Source: Pegoplata infirma
Taxonomy: Eukaryota; Arthropoda; Insecta; Diptera; Anthomyiidae
Direction: 5' to 3'
Length of the DNA stretch: 64,000 nucleotides
Assembly (NCBI GenBank): GCA_963921195.1
Contig: OY992539.1
Span: forward strand, 212,354,035 to 212,418,034
Part shown: positions 33,759 through 45,459 of the stretch, piece after piece
Position numbering within the stretch: position 1 is the first letter of the stretch
Layout: each line of letters begins with the position of its first letter
Translations under genes and position numbers: made by a program
The notes under the pieces: generated by a model
Databases searched by the model: none
Seen by the model: the letters and a program-made list of their open reading frames with translations, nothing else
Told to the model about the DNA's origin: nothing

Positions 33759-33999
33759 CCAGCAAAATTTTCTGTTGCAAATAATCTGTTACAGAATGCA
33801 TCATTTTACCCTGCAACCGATTCTACTTAACATTCCAGAATCAATGATTTTTGTTCGAAATTGTCCCGAAAGCAATCATTTTTTAGAGCAAGTGGTTTTT
33901 TGAAAAATAATTTTACATAGAAAATTTTTCTGTGTTTACCGTAGAATATATTCAAGAATCGATTGAACCAGGAATTTGTTCCAAAAAAATTTTCCTGGG
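33759..33999 (+). mobile_element. MITE nested in TIR element 4
   Basis: The ends CCCAGCAAAATTTTCTG and AAAAATTTTCCTGGG are imperfect inverted repeats. The body is homologous, in opposite orientation, to 12945-13190. Confidence 0.6.
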
Positions 34000-34089
34000 T
34001 TGTAGAAAACACATTTTTTTGTGTATTTGCAAAAAAAAAAATAACGAACATTAGAAAAAACAAGTGTTAGTTGGCGAGATTTTTCTCCT

Positions 34090-34170
34090 TTGGTGGCGCT
34101 GATAGCCAAGGCGTCGACAATAATTTCCACAGCCGGTAGGTCTTGGGTTCAAATCCCGCCAGGGCAGCAA
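34090..34170 (+). other. tRNA-like segment in TIR element 4
   Basis: The plus strand has TGATAGCCAAGGCGTCGAC (A-box-like, reminiscent of a long-D-loop Leu/Ser type) and GGGTTCAAATCCC (strong B box with paired T stem), followed by GCCAGGGCAGC. It faces away from the segment at 33590-33662. The cloverleaf is not fully convincing. Confidence 0.55.
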
Positions 34171-34489
34171 TATTTTTTTTACGTTTTTTATGTTTTTTTT
34201 TATTTTTTTTAATATATTTATAACATTTTTGTAATTTTAGTAACATTATTTTAATTATTAAAAAAAAAATTAAAAGGCTTATTGATGACATTTTTTTCTA
34301 TGAATGACGTTCATTAATTCTATGATTTTTTCCTATGAATTTAACAAAATCTATGAATAAAATTCTATGAAATATTTCACAATACTAATAAATATTCATT
34401 CAGCCAATGAATTGTTTTATAGATTCTATGAATTTGGTTTTATGAAATTTGTTCATAGATATTATGAACAATAATTCTTTCAGTGTAGA

Positions 34490-34866
34490 TCAGCGCTAGA
34501 TTTTTTTACACGCATTTGAAGTTGGTAAACTTTTATTATAATTATAGGTAATAGAAATTTCTTGAAAATTGTATGAATAGCGTATGATCAATTTTGTAAT
34601 TCCCATTAAATAACAATCATACGCAACGATGTACAGTGGTTTCTTATTAATGATTTGACTCTTCAATAAGTAGGTACTGGACAGATTGCAGCGAAATTCA
34701 TACCGGTTATAGCATACGTAATTTTGAGCTTAAGTTTGGACGCTGGACCCACATGTCCAATAAGGGCAACACCAGGGCCAATAAAGTAGGACATGTTTAG
34801 CACACGAAAACTTTAAATGCTTAAAAATCACCAACTTTAAATGCGTGTAAAAAAACCTAGCTCTGA
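34490..34866. mobile_element. Inverted-repeat element (CAGCGCTAG ... CTAGCTCTG)
   Basis: About 377 bp with imperfect ~33-bp inverted ends sharing TTTTTTTACACGCATTTGAA and its complement. The CAG start is hAT-like, but no 8-bp duplication is visible because it abuts element 4. Confidence 0.6.
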
Positions 34867-36613
34867 ACTAAAACACAGCCTTGAGGGTTTTGTTATGTAA
34901 AATGTCAACTTTCTGCGGAAAGTTCGGAAAGTTCGATTTTGTGCCACTGTGTAATTAACCATTGAAAATTTGTTGCAATTACCTACCATATGATACAATT
35001 TCCAAAGTCTGTTGCTATAGGAATCTGTTCCAAAAAAATTTTAAACACATTTTTTTTTTACTTTTAAAAATTTTCTTTATTTTATTTAACTTTTATAAAA
35101 TTCTTTTTCATTATATAAAAAAATGTGATATAAATATATTTTTAATAATTTATTATATTATTTATTTATTTTTTATAAAATAAGATTATAAACTTTACTT
35201 TTTAACATTTGCTATTTGACTAATAAATTTCTCTATTTGTAAATTAATTAATTTTTTGCTATAATACACATGTTCTCATTACAATAAAACTAATTTATGA
35301 AATTCATTTATTATATAAAAAATCTAAAATAAAAATTTTTTAAAATAATTGCTTTTATAAAATTTGTTTAAAATATTTTTTTTTTTACAAAATTTATTAA
35401 CTAAAAACAGGAGTGATAAAGAAAGAATTTGACAATATGCTCAAAAAAGACAATATTATTGAAAAAAAAAAAATGTTGGCCCTAACCAAGAAAGACATAG
35501 AATAGATTTAAAGAGAAAGTTCAATTCAAAAATTAATAATTTATAGTTAAATTTTCGAAGATGATATTAAGAAAACAAATTTTGAATAAACAGTTATACT
35601 CGACTCAGTTTTCTATTGGTAGGGAAGTTTAAGTTTCTTTCGGTGAGGGCATTTTTTTAAGTTCGGTTTAAAAAATTGTTTAATATTAAGAAGTTTTAAA
35701 TTTTTAGAACATTTTAACCCTTAAAATGCACGTTTTATAAGACTTCGGAGTTTAATTTTTCAAAAAGGACTAAAATGACCCCTTAAAATGACAGTAAGAG
35801 GGTTAAAATGTTATAGAAAAAGATCCGCCATACAATTTCACTGACAACATTCAACATTATTTTAAGGCACAGATGTGCATTTATTATAGTTTTTTGGCGT
35901 TGTCCAAACGCCTTAGATGAAACAAATTTAAAACTTCAGTGGGCCATAAAAAATAAATTCAAACTAACTTTTCAAAACCCTTTGGTGATGTTTCTTATTT
36001 GATGTTCTAGTTTCATTTGGCATTAGAGACATTGCGGCTCAAGACGATGGACAAAAATTTGTTGCATAGTGTAATTAAAAAAAAAAAAAAAAATGGGCCT
36101 TACCAAGAGGGATCAAAGGGATCAAAGGTCACTTTTTATGGTTTAAAGAGGACGAAATTTTTTTTATTCAAAATTTGGTTTTAAATTTAAAGCGTATTAT
36201 TCAATTTAGGTATTTTTAAGCTTTCTCTGTGAAAAAAAAAAAAAAAATTAGATTTTTTTTTTGGTGAGGCCCAACATTTTGTTCTCATTTCATTTTTTTT
36301 TTCTTAACTTGTGAATGATTTTATAATTTTCAAAATTTTGTTTGATTAATTTGACATCAGTCAAATAAATTAAAAGAAATTTTTTTTTTATAAAAAAAAA
36401 TTATTTAAAAAAATGGGCCTTACCAAGAGGAATCAAAAGTATTTTTTTTAAAGAGGACCCAATTTTGTTTTGAAATTTTGTTTTAAATTTGAACTTTAGA
36501 ATTCAATTTAAGTCTATTTAAGATTTCTGTGTGAAAGAAAAATTAAATTTGATTTTTTTTAGTGAGGTCCAAATTTTTTTTTTTAATTTTTATTACACCA
36601 AAATTTCGTTTAA
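34867..36613. other. AT-rich DNA 3' of knrl with old repeat fragments
   Basis: 35690-36070 is a diverged copy of the CACTGTGCAACA element found at 53189-54831 (shares CTTCAGTGGGCCATAAAA and TTGTTGCA..GTGT). 36090-36570 has two copies of GGCCTTACCAAGAGG about 320 bp apart, with reverse relatives (GTGAGGCCCAA). No gene seen. Confidence 0.45.
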
Positions 36614-36619
36614 TTTATT
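36614..36619 (-). terminator. Possible knrl polyadenylation signal
   Basis: The minus strand reads AATAAA 49 bases past the stop codon. In such AT-rich DNA the motif is common, so the real 3' end may lie further left. Confidence 0.35.
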
Positions 36620-36667
36620 TTAATTTAGCCTTTCTTATTATTTTAATTTTTAACTCCCCTCCTCCTT

Positions 36668-38350
36668 TCATACTTTTCTAGTTAAATCTAATGCTGAACC
36701 TGTCTTTTTTGCTAATTTCGTGGGAGTCTTCTCCTCCTCCTCTTCTCCAGACTTTTGTGAATCTTCCTCAAATTTTCTTTTAACACCCTTAACCTTAACA
36801 CTTAATTCTTCTTCTTCACTCTCATTATTATTGTTATTTAAACAATTTTTTATAATCTCATTATTATTCCAAGTTTCCTTGTCACGCTGGCTGTCCTCAT
36901 TTAAATCATTCTCCTGATCCGATGAAGAAGAATCACATTTATTACTACTCAAAGAACTGGAAACAGAACTGCCAGTTTTCATACTTAAATCAATAGGATT
37001 ATCTTGATTATTGGGAGGAGTTTCATGTGGTAGATTTTCTTCCAATTTTTCATGATGATTATCAATATCTACTGGTGAATGGGGTGGCGTCATGGATACT
37101 ACTAAATCTTCTTCCTCGTCCTCATCAATATCATTGTGTTCCTCACTATCATGACCATTCGAATGAGAATCTTGATGTGTTTTTAATCTATCTTCTTCAT
37201 CTTGCTCTTCATCCTCATTACTTTGTCTAGAAGTATTACTATGATTACGACCACTTTCAGAATTGGGTGTTACTAGGGCAGAAATGGAATGATCATGTTT
37301 GGTTAGATTTGGTATTTTAGTAACCATAGGAGGAGGAGACTGTTGTTGAGATTTCAAGACAGCATCTAAATAAAAACGTTTAGTTAATTCTTCTGCTGCC
37401 TTACTACCATTTGGTATATGATTATTATTTAGCGAGTCTGCTCGAGGATTTACTAAACTCTTTTCTTGTTTATCTTCGGATTTATGTTCTTCACTGGAGG
37501 ATGTTGTGGATGTGGGTAAGGTAGTCGGATGAAATCTAGGTGCATTATTGAATAGTTGATGTACGGCTGCTGCCGCAGCCTGTTGTTCTGGTGATGGCTT
37601 TAGCAGACCAGCATGAGCATGCTGATATAAGGCAGGATGATAACCAGGAAATAATAAATGTGAAGGAGGTAGAAAACTGGGAGGTGGCATTACAGGCATT
37701 GAGGATAAGGCAGGAAATGGCAAAGGTAAAAAGGGAGGTAGATCTTTACGTAAATGATTTGGATGTGGTGGACCCACTGTTGTAGAGGAAGTTGTTGTGG
37801 TTCCCGTAGCATCCATTGTACCATGTTTATTGGATGAATGTAATAAGCCCGAATTTGATCTACCATTTACTTCTACTGAACTATCAGAATTATGAGAATC
37901 TGGTGAACTGACGGAAGGAGAACCACCCGGATGTTTGGCATATTCTTCCAGACTTAACATCATAAATTCTTCTTTTGTACGTGGAGAATATAAACCAGAA
38001 TAGGCACCATGTCCCAACATACCCAAAGCGGCTGCCGCGGCGGCTGGTGGTGGTATACCACCCGGTGGCTTATTATGCATACCCTGTTGATGAGCCTGTT
38101 GTTGACTATTTTGATGAGCTGCCATGGCGGCGGCTGCTTGTTGCTGTTGTTCTTGCAGCAGACAGTGTATTTTAAACCAATTGGATCGACGACCATAACG
38201 ACTGCCACTTTTGGACATTCCCACCATTAGACATTTGCGTAAACGGCAGGCTTTACAGGCTGTTCGATTTTTCTTGTTGATGATGCATTCACCATTATTT
38301 TTACAATCCGAAATGGATGATAAATTATTGTAGGAGCGGCCAAAAAATGA
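36668..38350 (-). CDS. knrl: knirps-like nuclear receptor, main coding exon (560 codons)
   Basis: Second coding exon of a DNA-binding transcription factor of the knirps family (no ligand-binding domain). It follows a TTTCATTTTCAG acceptor, phase 0. With the first exon the protein is 586 residues. It starts SFFGRSYNN; the second zinc finger uses Cys 42, 48, 58 and 61; the Kni box ([18 protein letters not shown]) covers about 76-93, followed by Gln/Ala runs. Conserved blocks further on include [27 protein letters not shown] and [11 protein letters not shown], then an acidic run and [18 protein letters not shown] near 476-484 matches the CtBP co-repressor motif of Knirps; the protein ends ALDLTRKV. 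The wording of these blocks and the giant intron favour knrl over knirps or eagle. In Drosophila these proteins repress transcription in the embryo, tracheae and wing-vein primordia. Drosophila Knrl is somewhat longer, as remembered. Confidence 0.95.
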   Translation of the reverse strand, partial: SFFGRSYNNLSSISDCKNNGECIINKKNRTACKACRLRKCLMVGMSKSGSRYGRRSNWFKIHCLLQEQQQQAAAAMAAHQNSQQQAHQQGMHNKPPGGIPPPAAAAAALGMLGHGAYSGLYSPRTKEEFMMLSLEEYAKHPGGSPSVSSPDSHNSDSSVEVNGRSNSGLLHSSNKHGTMDATGTTTTSSTTVGPPHPNHLRKDLPPFLPLPFPALSSMPVMPPPSFLPPSHLLFPGYHPALYQHAHAGLLKPSPEQQAAAAAVHQLFNNAPRFHPTTLPTSTTSSSEEHKSEDKQEKSLVNPRADSLNNNHIPNGSKAAEELTKRFYLDAVLKSQQQSPPPMVTKIPNLTKHDHSISALVTPNSESGRNHSNTSRQSNEDEEQDEEDRLKTHQDSHSNGHDSEEHNDIDEDEEEDLVVSMTPPHSPVDIDNHHEKLEENLPHETPPNNQDNPIDLSMKTGSSVSSSLSSNKCDSSSSDQENDLNEDSQRDKETWNNNEIIKNCLNNNNNESEEEELSVKVKGVKRKFEEDSQKSGEEEEEKTPTKLAKKTGSALDLTRKV

Positions 38351-38839
38351 CTGAAAATGAAAACAAAGATATAAAATGCACAATTAGTTTCAGATTTTTT
38401 TTGTTTTAAATTATTAATTTTTATTTTAATTAAAACACCATTTTCAAAAAACTGTCAGAATTCTTAGACTTGGAGTAATTTTTTGTATAGAAAATTTGTC
38501 AGATTTATTTTCCTATAGAAAAAGTTTGAGATTCTGAACATTTTTCCGAATGAAAATCTCTCAAAATAATACATTTTATTATACTAAAAAAATATGCTTC
38601 GTATTGGAAGTAGAAAATTGCTTAGTTTTTAGTAAAAAGTAACAAAATAGTATTTTTCCAAAAAGTACAAAATTTGTACTTTTTTTATAACAAGTTCTAA
38701 AATAATACATTTTAATATAGGTAATAGAAAAAGTGTCAGAACCTGAGCATTTGTCCGTTAGAACAAGTATTAAAATAGTACCTACATGTCTTAAATTAAA
38801 CTTGATTTAGAATAAATAAATTTTAATAAAAAAAAAATT

Positions 38840-40175
38840 TTTGAAATGGCGCCCAACTTGGGGCCTCATGAAAAAATGTATTCTCCGTTAATAATTTTGT
38901 ATTTAAATATATTGGGTCGAATAAGAATACATCTACGCCATTATTCATTATCAGTCTTAAGTCGTAACTTTCCGTCATCATAATTTTTTTATAACGAGAT
39001 AGTTTTCTAGAATCTTAAAATTATTCCATACGTAAATTTTTTTAATCTGAGAAATTTTCTAAATGGCTAAATCGATCAGTCTTAAAATTTTTTAGCCCGG
39101 AAATGGGACAAATTAAATTTGATTTAGAATAAATCAAATTTATTTTAAAAAATATTTTTAGAATGGCGCCCAACTTGGGGCCTCATTTAAAAATGTATTT
39201 TCCGTTACTTATTTTCTATTTAATTATATTGGGTCGAATAAGAATACATCAACGCCTTTGTTCATTATCAGCCTTAAGTCGTAATTGTCCTGCTTTTTAA
39301 AATGTAAGAATTTTTTATATAAAGAAATTTTTCTATAATTTTAAAATTATTCAACGCGCAAAATTTTTGAATCTAAGCCTATTTCTAAATGAAAAAATCT
39401 ATCAGTCTAAGAATTTTTTTACACTAAAAATATCTCAAGTTAAACTAGAGGTAAAATAAATAACTTCTAACTAAAAAAAAATATGTTGAAAATGGCGCCC
39501 AACTTGAGGCCTCAAGAAAAAAATGCTTTTTCCGTTACTAATTTTGTATTTAATTATATTGGGTTAAAAATAATACATTAATGCCATTATCAATTTTCAG
39601 CTTTAAGTCGTAATTCTCCTGCTTCTCAAAATGTGAGAATTTTTTTATACAACAAATTTTTTGGAATCTGAGAAATTTTCTAAATGGGAAAATCTATCAG
39701 TCTGAGAATTTTTTACACCAAAAATGTCTCAAATTTAACTGTTAACTTAAAAAAAATATTTTTGAAATGACGCCCAACTTGGGGCTCCATGTAAAAATGT
39801 ATTTTACGTTACTTATTTTGTATTTAATTATATTGGGTGGAATAAGAATACATAAACGTCATTACCCGTTGTTAGTCTAAAGTCGCAATTGGCCTGCTTC
39901 TCAAAATGTGAGAATTTTTTATACAGAGAACATATTTCTAGAATCTTAAAATTAATCTACACGCAAAATTTTTGAATATCAGAAATTTTCTAAACGAAAA
40001 ATCTATTATTTTAAGAATTTTTTTACACTAAAAATATCTAAAATTAAATATGATTTTGAATAAATAGCTGTTAAAAAAATATTTTTGAAATGGCGCCCAA
40101 CTAGGGGCCAAATATAAAAATGTATTTTCCGTTACTAGTTTTGTATTAAATTATATTGGGTCGAATAAGAATACA
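38840..40175 (+). repeat. ~320-bp tandem repeats with GGCGCCCAACTTGGGGCC core
   Basis: Five copies of a unit whose core TGGCGCCCAACTTGGGGCC (or close variants) starts near 38847, 39164, 39493, 39767 and 40091, spaced 317, 329, 274 and 324 bp. Each core is followed by TATTTTCCGTTACT, TATATTGGGTCGAATAAGAA and a run of AATCTGAGAAATTTTC words. Reverse-oriented copies lie at 45460-47165. Confidence 0.85.
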
Positions 40176-40449
40176 AAAACCAAAGCCACTGCAATGGGAA
40201 CACATACGAAAAATCTCTTCCTATCCTACTACTTTTTTGTAAAATAATTTTTAGTTTTGAAGGAAATTAAAGCTTTTCTAATTTATGTTGTGAAAAGCAA
40301 GCCTTCTAAAATACTATTACCTGTTAAAAAATACTATTATTGGTGGCCAAACTGTTCGATTTTGCAAAAAAAAAAATTAAAATTTTTTCGAAAGACACAT
40401 TCGTTATTTTCGAACTACCTATTCGAACTCTAGCAACTGTTCCAATGTA

Positions 40450-41156
40450 CCCAGTTGGCAACGTCCTCTAGCCATCCTCAGTGACGGAGCGGTAACGTGT
40501 CAGAGTCATTGCTGACATCCACAAGACATCTCTATGTACTGGGTTGAGGACAGTTTCATACAAAATGTCCTCACTCAAAGTCAGCAGTGGTCAGGGCGGA
40601 CCTTCTAGGGACATGTCACCTAAGACTTCTTTAGGGAAATGTCTGAGGTAGGTCATGCGGAAATACAAAAAAATTTCGTATTTCCTTTAGTTTTTTTTTT
40701 ATCGATTTTCCTTTATAAATTATCTTTCTCATATTTAGAAAAAACTTTTCGCCTTTTTTAGTCACAACTGGATTTAAACCTGGAACCTCCAGTTTGTTAG
40801 TCCCACACCTAACTACTTGTTCCAAACTTTATTTTGAAAATTTGTTATTTTATTTTTATTACTTTTATTCTACTTGTTAAATTTTGATTTTATTTTAAAT
40901 AAATCGATAATATTGCCATCTTTTTCTTGGAAATTGAAGAGTTGCCCAGATTTAAAATTCTTATTTAATATACTGCTATTCTGTCGGTATTTCCTTTTAG
41001 ACGTCTTAGAGGAATTGTCCACACTTAAAGCAAACACTCAGTGCTGACAATGTTAGGACATGTCATCAAGGATTACCTATGATTTGTCAGAACCTGAAGA
41101 CATTTCCTCAAGGAATCACTGTGGAAATTTACTCAGTGACACATTTTCCAACTGGG
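40450..41156. mobile_element. TA-flanked TIR element 3 (TIR CCCAGTTGG) with a tRNA-like segment
   Basis: Ends CCCAGTTGG/CCAACTGGG flanked by TA (40448-40449, 41157-41158). It is 707 bp, with subterminal GACATGTC, TGCTGACA and GACATTTCC words in both halves and a leftward tRNA-like segment in the middle. No transposase. Related to the fragment at 23375-23534 and, more distantly, to 4500-5689. Confidence 0.78.
40738..40812 (-). other. tRNA-like segment in TIR element 3
   Basis: The minus strand has TAGTTAGGTGTGGGAC (A-box-like) and, about 30 bases on, AGGTTTAAATCCAG (B-box-like). Moderately degenerate; only one such segment is visible in this element. Confidence 0.45.
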
Positions 41157-41344
41157 TATCTTTATTATTTATTAACTTTGACATACACTACATTAGTCAT
41201 TATCAACTTTAAGTCGCCATTGTCCAGGTTTTCAAAATATGAGAACTTTTTTATATTAAATAAATTTTTGTAGAATTTTAAAGTTATTCTATTTTTATAA
41301 GAAACATGTTTTATATTTCTTATTGTCTCACATTCTGAGACATT

Positions 41345-42295
41345 TGGCATTTTTTATAACAAACTACTAAATTGGTTCTTTTGATAAAAATAACTATTTT
41401 GGTACTTTTGATAAAAAATAACCATTTTGGTACTTTTGTTAAAAAAAATAACTATTTTGGAACTTTGGAAAAAAAGTACCATTTTGGTATATTTTATTAA
41501 AAGCAGCTAACTTTGTACTTTAGTCAACTTCTATTTTGGTACTTTTTTATGAAAAACACTTTTTTATCTCTTTTGATAAAAAATAACCATTTTGATAGTT
41601 TTGAGAAAAAAAGTACTATTTTGGCATATTTTTTAAAAAACAACTAACTTTGTGCTTTTAGTCAACTTCTATTTTGGTACTTTTTTACGAAAATTTTTTT
41701 TATCTCAGAGTAGTACATTGGTACTTTTTTTTGTTATTCCACTTTTGATAAAAAATATTCATTTTGCTACTTGTGTTAAAAAAAAAGCATTTTGGTACTT
41801 TTGAAAAAAAGTACCATTTTGGTATATTTTATTTAAAACAGCTGATTTTGTACTTTTAGTCAACTACTATTTTGCTACTTTTTAACGAAATACTTTTATT
41901 TTATCTCAGAGTAGTACTTTGGTACTTTTTTTGTTATTCCACTTTTGGAAAAAATAACCATTTTGGTACTTTTGAAAAAAAAATATATTTTGGTACTTTT
42001 CAAAAAAAAAAGTACCATTTTGATAAAAAATTTTATGTGAAGACTTTTTTATCTCTGGTTAGTACTTCGGTACTTTTTTGTTAGTCCATTTTTGTTTAAA
42101 AAATAACCATTTTGGTACTTTTGTTAAAAAAAATTTTGGTACTTTTGAAAAAAAGTACCATTTTGGTATATTTTATTAAAAACAGATAACTTTGTTTTTT
42201 TAGTCAACTTCTTTTTTGGTAATTTTTTTTACAAAATGATACTTTTTTATCTTAGAGTACTACTTTGGTACTTTTTTTTTGTTATTCCACTTACA
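41345..42295. repeat. TTTTGGTACTTTTG imperfect repeats
   Basis: About 35 occurrences of TTTTGGTACTTTT or its complement AAAAGTACCA in irregular spacing, with larger duplicated segments (AACTAACTTTGTACTTTAGTC-like, CTCAGAGTAGTAC). Low-complexity expansion inside the knrl intron. Confidence 0.8.
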
Positions 42296-43876
42296 AATGA
42301 TATTTGTTTTTTTAACAGCATTATAAATTATGGCGTTAACCTTTTTCTTAATGTTTAACTTAACAATTTAAAACAAATTTGTTTAACTAAATAGCCCTCT
42401 TTTGTCATTATTAAATCATGTAAGTTGTATAATGCCTGCCACAAATTTATCTAACCAACATATAAATATGATTTTCTTGTCTAAATATTGTTGAATGTGT
42501 AGGTGTTTATTTAATTTCAAAGTTTTTTCTTAAGGAGTTGCTGGCTTTAAGTGTATGTGGGTTCCAATCTTTAACATTTTGAGTCATTAAGATTTATATG
42601 ACAGACCAAAGTAATTTGCTGGTTTTTTTTTTTTTTTTGTTGAACAAAAAAGTGATTAATTTGTCAACAAAATGTTAATAATATGTTTTTTGTAACAAAT
42701 GTAATTAAAGTTATAGAAACCAATTGAAAATAATTTTTTGTAATGGAATATGGTAATAAAAATGGGGCAATTTTGAAGAAAATTTAATGAAAGGGATTTT
42801 TTGTATGAAAAGTCAAAACAAAAGACTTAAGACACAAACCTTAATTTTTAATTTCCAAGTTAAGCTTAAAACTTTAGTTAGATTTTTTTTTCGTATCACA
42901 AAGTTTAAAAAATTGTATCTTTTAAAAAACTTACTTATATGCATATTTAAATTGTATGACTCACTAGTAAACAATTCTAAACAGATTTTTGTGTTGTTTT
43001 TTTCTCAAGCTTAATCAAAAGACTTAAGCAACAAACTTATTGTTACATATTTCAAAACACTGCAATGACATTGCATACTATAAAAACCAAACTAGATCAT
43101 TTAAGAAATCACGATTTTGTTTTTCAAAACAAATTTAACAACATTATAACTTTCATGATAGCCCTAAACTTGTAAAAGTGAAGGTTAGCATCAAACAACA
43201 AACCCTAGAAAATTAAAAGCAACATTGTATTTGAAACAAAATTTTCAAGTTATTGAAAAAAAATTTAAGTTTTGCTTAGATTTTTCTTTTAATTTTATTT
43301 TTCTTAAACTTATTAAACATTTGAAAAATTGCATTGTAAAAGTCAAAGTTTAAACTGCTTAAAGCTACAACAAAAAAACTAACAAAACAAACTAATTGAT
43401 TTAAATGTGTCTTTTTAAACAGAAAATTTTTTTTTTTAACAATCAAAAAACAATTCCAACTAAATAAAATTAACTGCCACAAGGTTGAAAGGTTATGCAA
43501 AAAGACTATAAGAATTACCGTTTAAAACAAGAAAAATCTTTTGAAAAAACAATTGTTTTTTTTAAGTAAATATTTGTTTAACCAATAGAACTTTAATCCA
43601 AACAATTTTATTTAATATCTTGTAAAAAAACCTTTTAAACAATTTGTCGGTCAAACTAATTTGTTATTTTTACACGTTAATTTATTTCAATCAAAAACGT
43701 TTTATTTTTTTTTTGTACAAACATTACAAATAAACCTTTAAAAAAATCTAACAGCTCTGAACAACAAAGTACTCTAATCATTTAAAAATAAAATATTGGC
43801 TTTAGTCGTCTCTCTTCTTTTAAAATCTTGAAAGTAAACTAAAATTATAAAGTTAAAGTATTAAATTTTATCAATA
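42296..43876. other. AT-rich intronic DNA
   Basis: No gene or organised repeat recognised. Multiple CTTAAG/ACTTAAG words (AAAGACTTAAG) recur near 42820, 43015 and elsewhere in the intron. Confidence 0.4.
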
Positions 43877-43884
43877 CCCTACGC

Positions 43885-44822
43885 CAATGGTTCCCAACCT
43901 TTTATGCGCCATGCCCCACTTTTAAGCTAAAACAAGTAAAAAAGTTAAATTCTGCCTTGCCGAATGTAGTGATACCCTCTACCATTTCAAAAAGATTATT
44001 GTAATAGACTTTTTTTTAAAAGGAAATTAGTTTTAAAATTTTTTTTTTTTTTTTTAAAAAATTTCCGCGAAAAAAAATTTGGTAAAAACAATCCGTGATT
44101 TTTTCTTTTTTTATCAAAAAATATGTTCGTACTTGTTTAAATACCATTTTGTGTTCAATTATGTCCAAATATGTCAATCAGCATCCGAATTAAAGCATTT
44201 TGAATTTTTAGGTTATGTTGAATGTACTAAAATTTTTGAGGTGTCCTTACATTTTCGTTCATAACCGCTTGAACCGATATCGCTCAAATGCAATACCAAA
44301 CTTACCAGGAGAACTTCCAATAAATATGTTAAGTTTCAGTCATCTCCGTGTAATATTTTGGCCGCGATCACCATTTCCACAGACAGACGGACAGACGGAC
44401 AGACGGACATCGCTAGAATGTCTTAGAATCGATCACTGATCAATAATATATATACTTTATGGGGTAACAGACCGATATTTCGATGAGTTACAAACGGAAT
44501 GACAAACTTATATATACCCTCTATCACTAAGTGGAGGGTATAAAAACAACAATGTCCCCCAAACACTCAAGAAAAATTTGTAAATTTTTCAAACATGTTT
44601 TAAAATTCAAAATTTACTTGTGGTTAATTAAACTTTTTGTTCAAATCATCGTTAAACAAAGTTTTTAGAAAAAAAATCACCAATCAACTAAATAATTTAA
44701 CTAAAATAGTGTTTTTTTTAGTTTATTTCAAAGAAAAAAATCTTAAAAAGTTGCTCGTTGCCCCCCTAAAGCATTCAGATTTCCCCCCCAGTGGGGCGAG
44801 AATCAAAGGTTGGGAACCATTG
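43885..44822. mobile_element. hAT-type MITE (TIR CAATGGTTCCCAACC) split by a DINE copy
   Basis: CAATGGTTCCCAACCTTT at the left and AAAGGTTGGGAACCATTG at the right, flanked by the exact 8-bp duplication CCCTACGC (43877-43884, 44823-44830). The TIR closely resembles the widespread hAT CAGTGGTTCCCAACC type. Without the DINE it is about 320 bp and non-autonomous. Confidence 0.9.
43929..44546 (-). mobile_element. DINE/INE-1-like element E, inside the hAT MITE
   Basis: AACAAGTAAAAAAGTTAAATT start with TTCTGCCTTGCCGAA hairpin remnant; CAGACGGACAGACGGACAGACGG at 44380-44408; ends TAAGTGGAGGGTATAAAAA. Nested in, so younger than, the hAT MITE. Confidence 0.72.
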
Positions 44823-44879
44823 CCCTACGCAATATATAGGAAAAGTTTTATGAAAATACTATTTAGATTGAAAAGAAAA

Positions 44880-45200
44880 ATAAATAAAATGGCGCCCAAC
44901 ATGGGGCAGCTGTTGTATAAAAAATGTTCTATCGTTGACTGACCCCCAAGAAGGCCTGTGTGAAGGATATTTTTTTCGCATTTTATAATTGTATGTTATT
45001 ACCTTGCAGACCATCCAATTATATATTCAATGAATACCCATCCCAATATAAAGGAAAATTGTATAGAAAAACTTTTTAGAATGTAGCAAAACTATGAGTA
45101 AAAATTAAAAAAAAAAAAATGGCGCCCAACTTAGGGCCCCACAGTGCAAGGTAACTTTCTTAAATAATTTTTACGCTTAGTCGGCACCGAATTTATTTTC
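44880..45200 (+). repeat. Two forward GGCGCCCAAC-core repeat fragments
   Basis: ATGGCGCCCAACATGGGGC near 44887 and ATGGCGCCCAACTTAGGGCC near 45119, in the same orientation as 38840-40175. Decayed bodies. Confidence 0.65.
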
Positions 45201-45459
45201 AATTTGCTAGCACTGTAAATGTTATTGTTTATGATTTTGGATGTTCGACTTCTTTGTGTAAACTAATAGACTTTTCATTTATAAAATTTTTCAGATCCAA
45301 AAATTTTGAATTTTAAGATTCTAGAAAAATTTTCTCCGTATAAAACATTCAGAAATTTTGAAACACAGGACAATTGTTACTTTAACAAATAATAGCGTTT
45401 ACGTATTCTTATTTGACCTAACATAATTGAGTACACTATTAGTAACGGAAAATACATTT

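Larger units (their letters stand above)
33320..34485. mobile_element. TA-flanked TIR element 4 (TIR CACTGAAAGAAT) with two tRNA-like segments
   Basis: The ends CACTGAAAGAATTTTGTTC and GAACAATAATTCTTTCAGTG are inverted; TA flanks both (33318-33319, 34486-34487). Next to the ends are repeated TTCATAGATTCTATGAA-type words. The interior contains a leftward tRNA-like segment (about 33590-33662), a nested MITE (33759-33999) and a rightward tRNA-like segment (about 34090-34170). No transposase frame. Confidence 0.8.

Noticed and set aside
33590..34170. True tRNA genes at the A/B-box segments
   Set aside because: I could not build complete cloverleaves with sound acceptor and anticodon stems, so they are reported only as tRNA-like.
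36720..38230. Several plus-strand frames of 60-80 codons opposite knrl
   Set aside because: Antisense shadows of a low-complexity coding exon (Ser, Gln, Asp runs); no domain.
38351..38383. Eleven extra residues at the N-terminus of the open frame through the knrl main exon
   Set aside because: They come from the intron; a TTTCATTTTCAG acceptor ends at 38351 and family similarity begins with SFFGRS at 38350.
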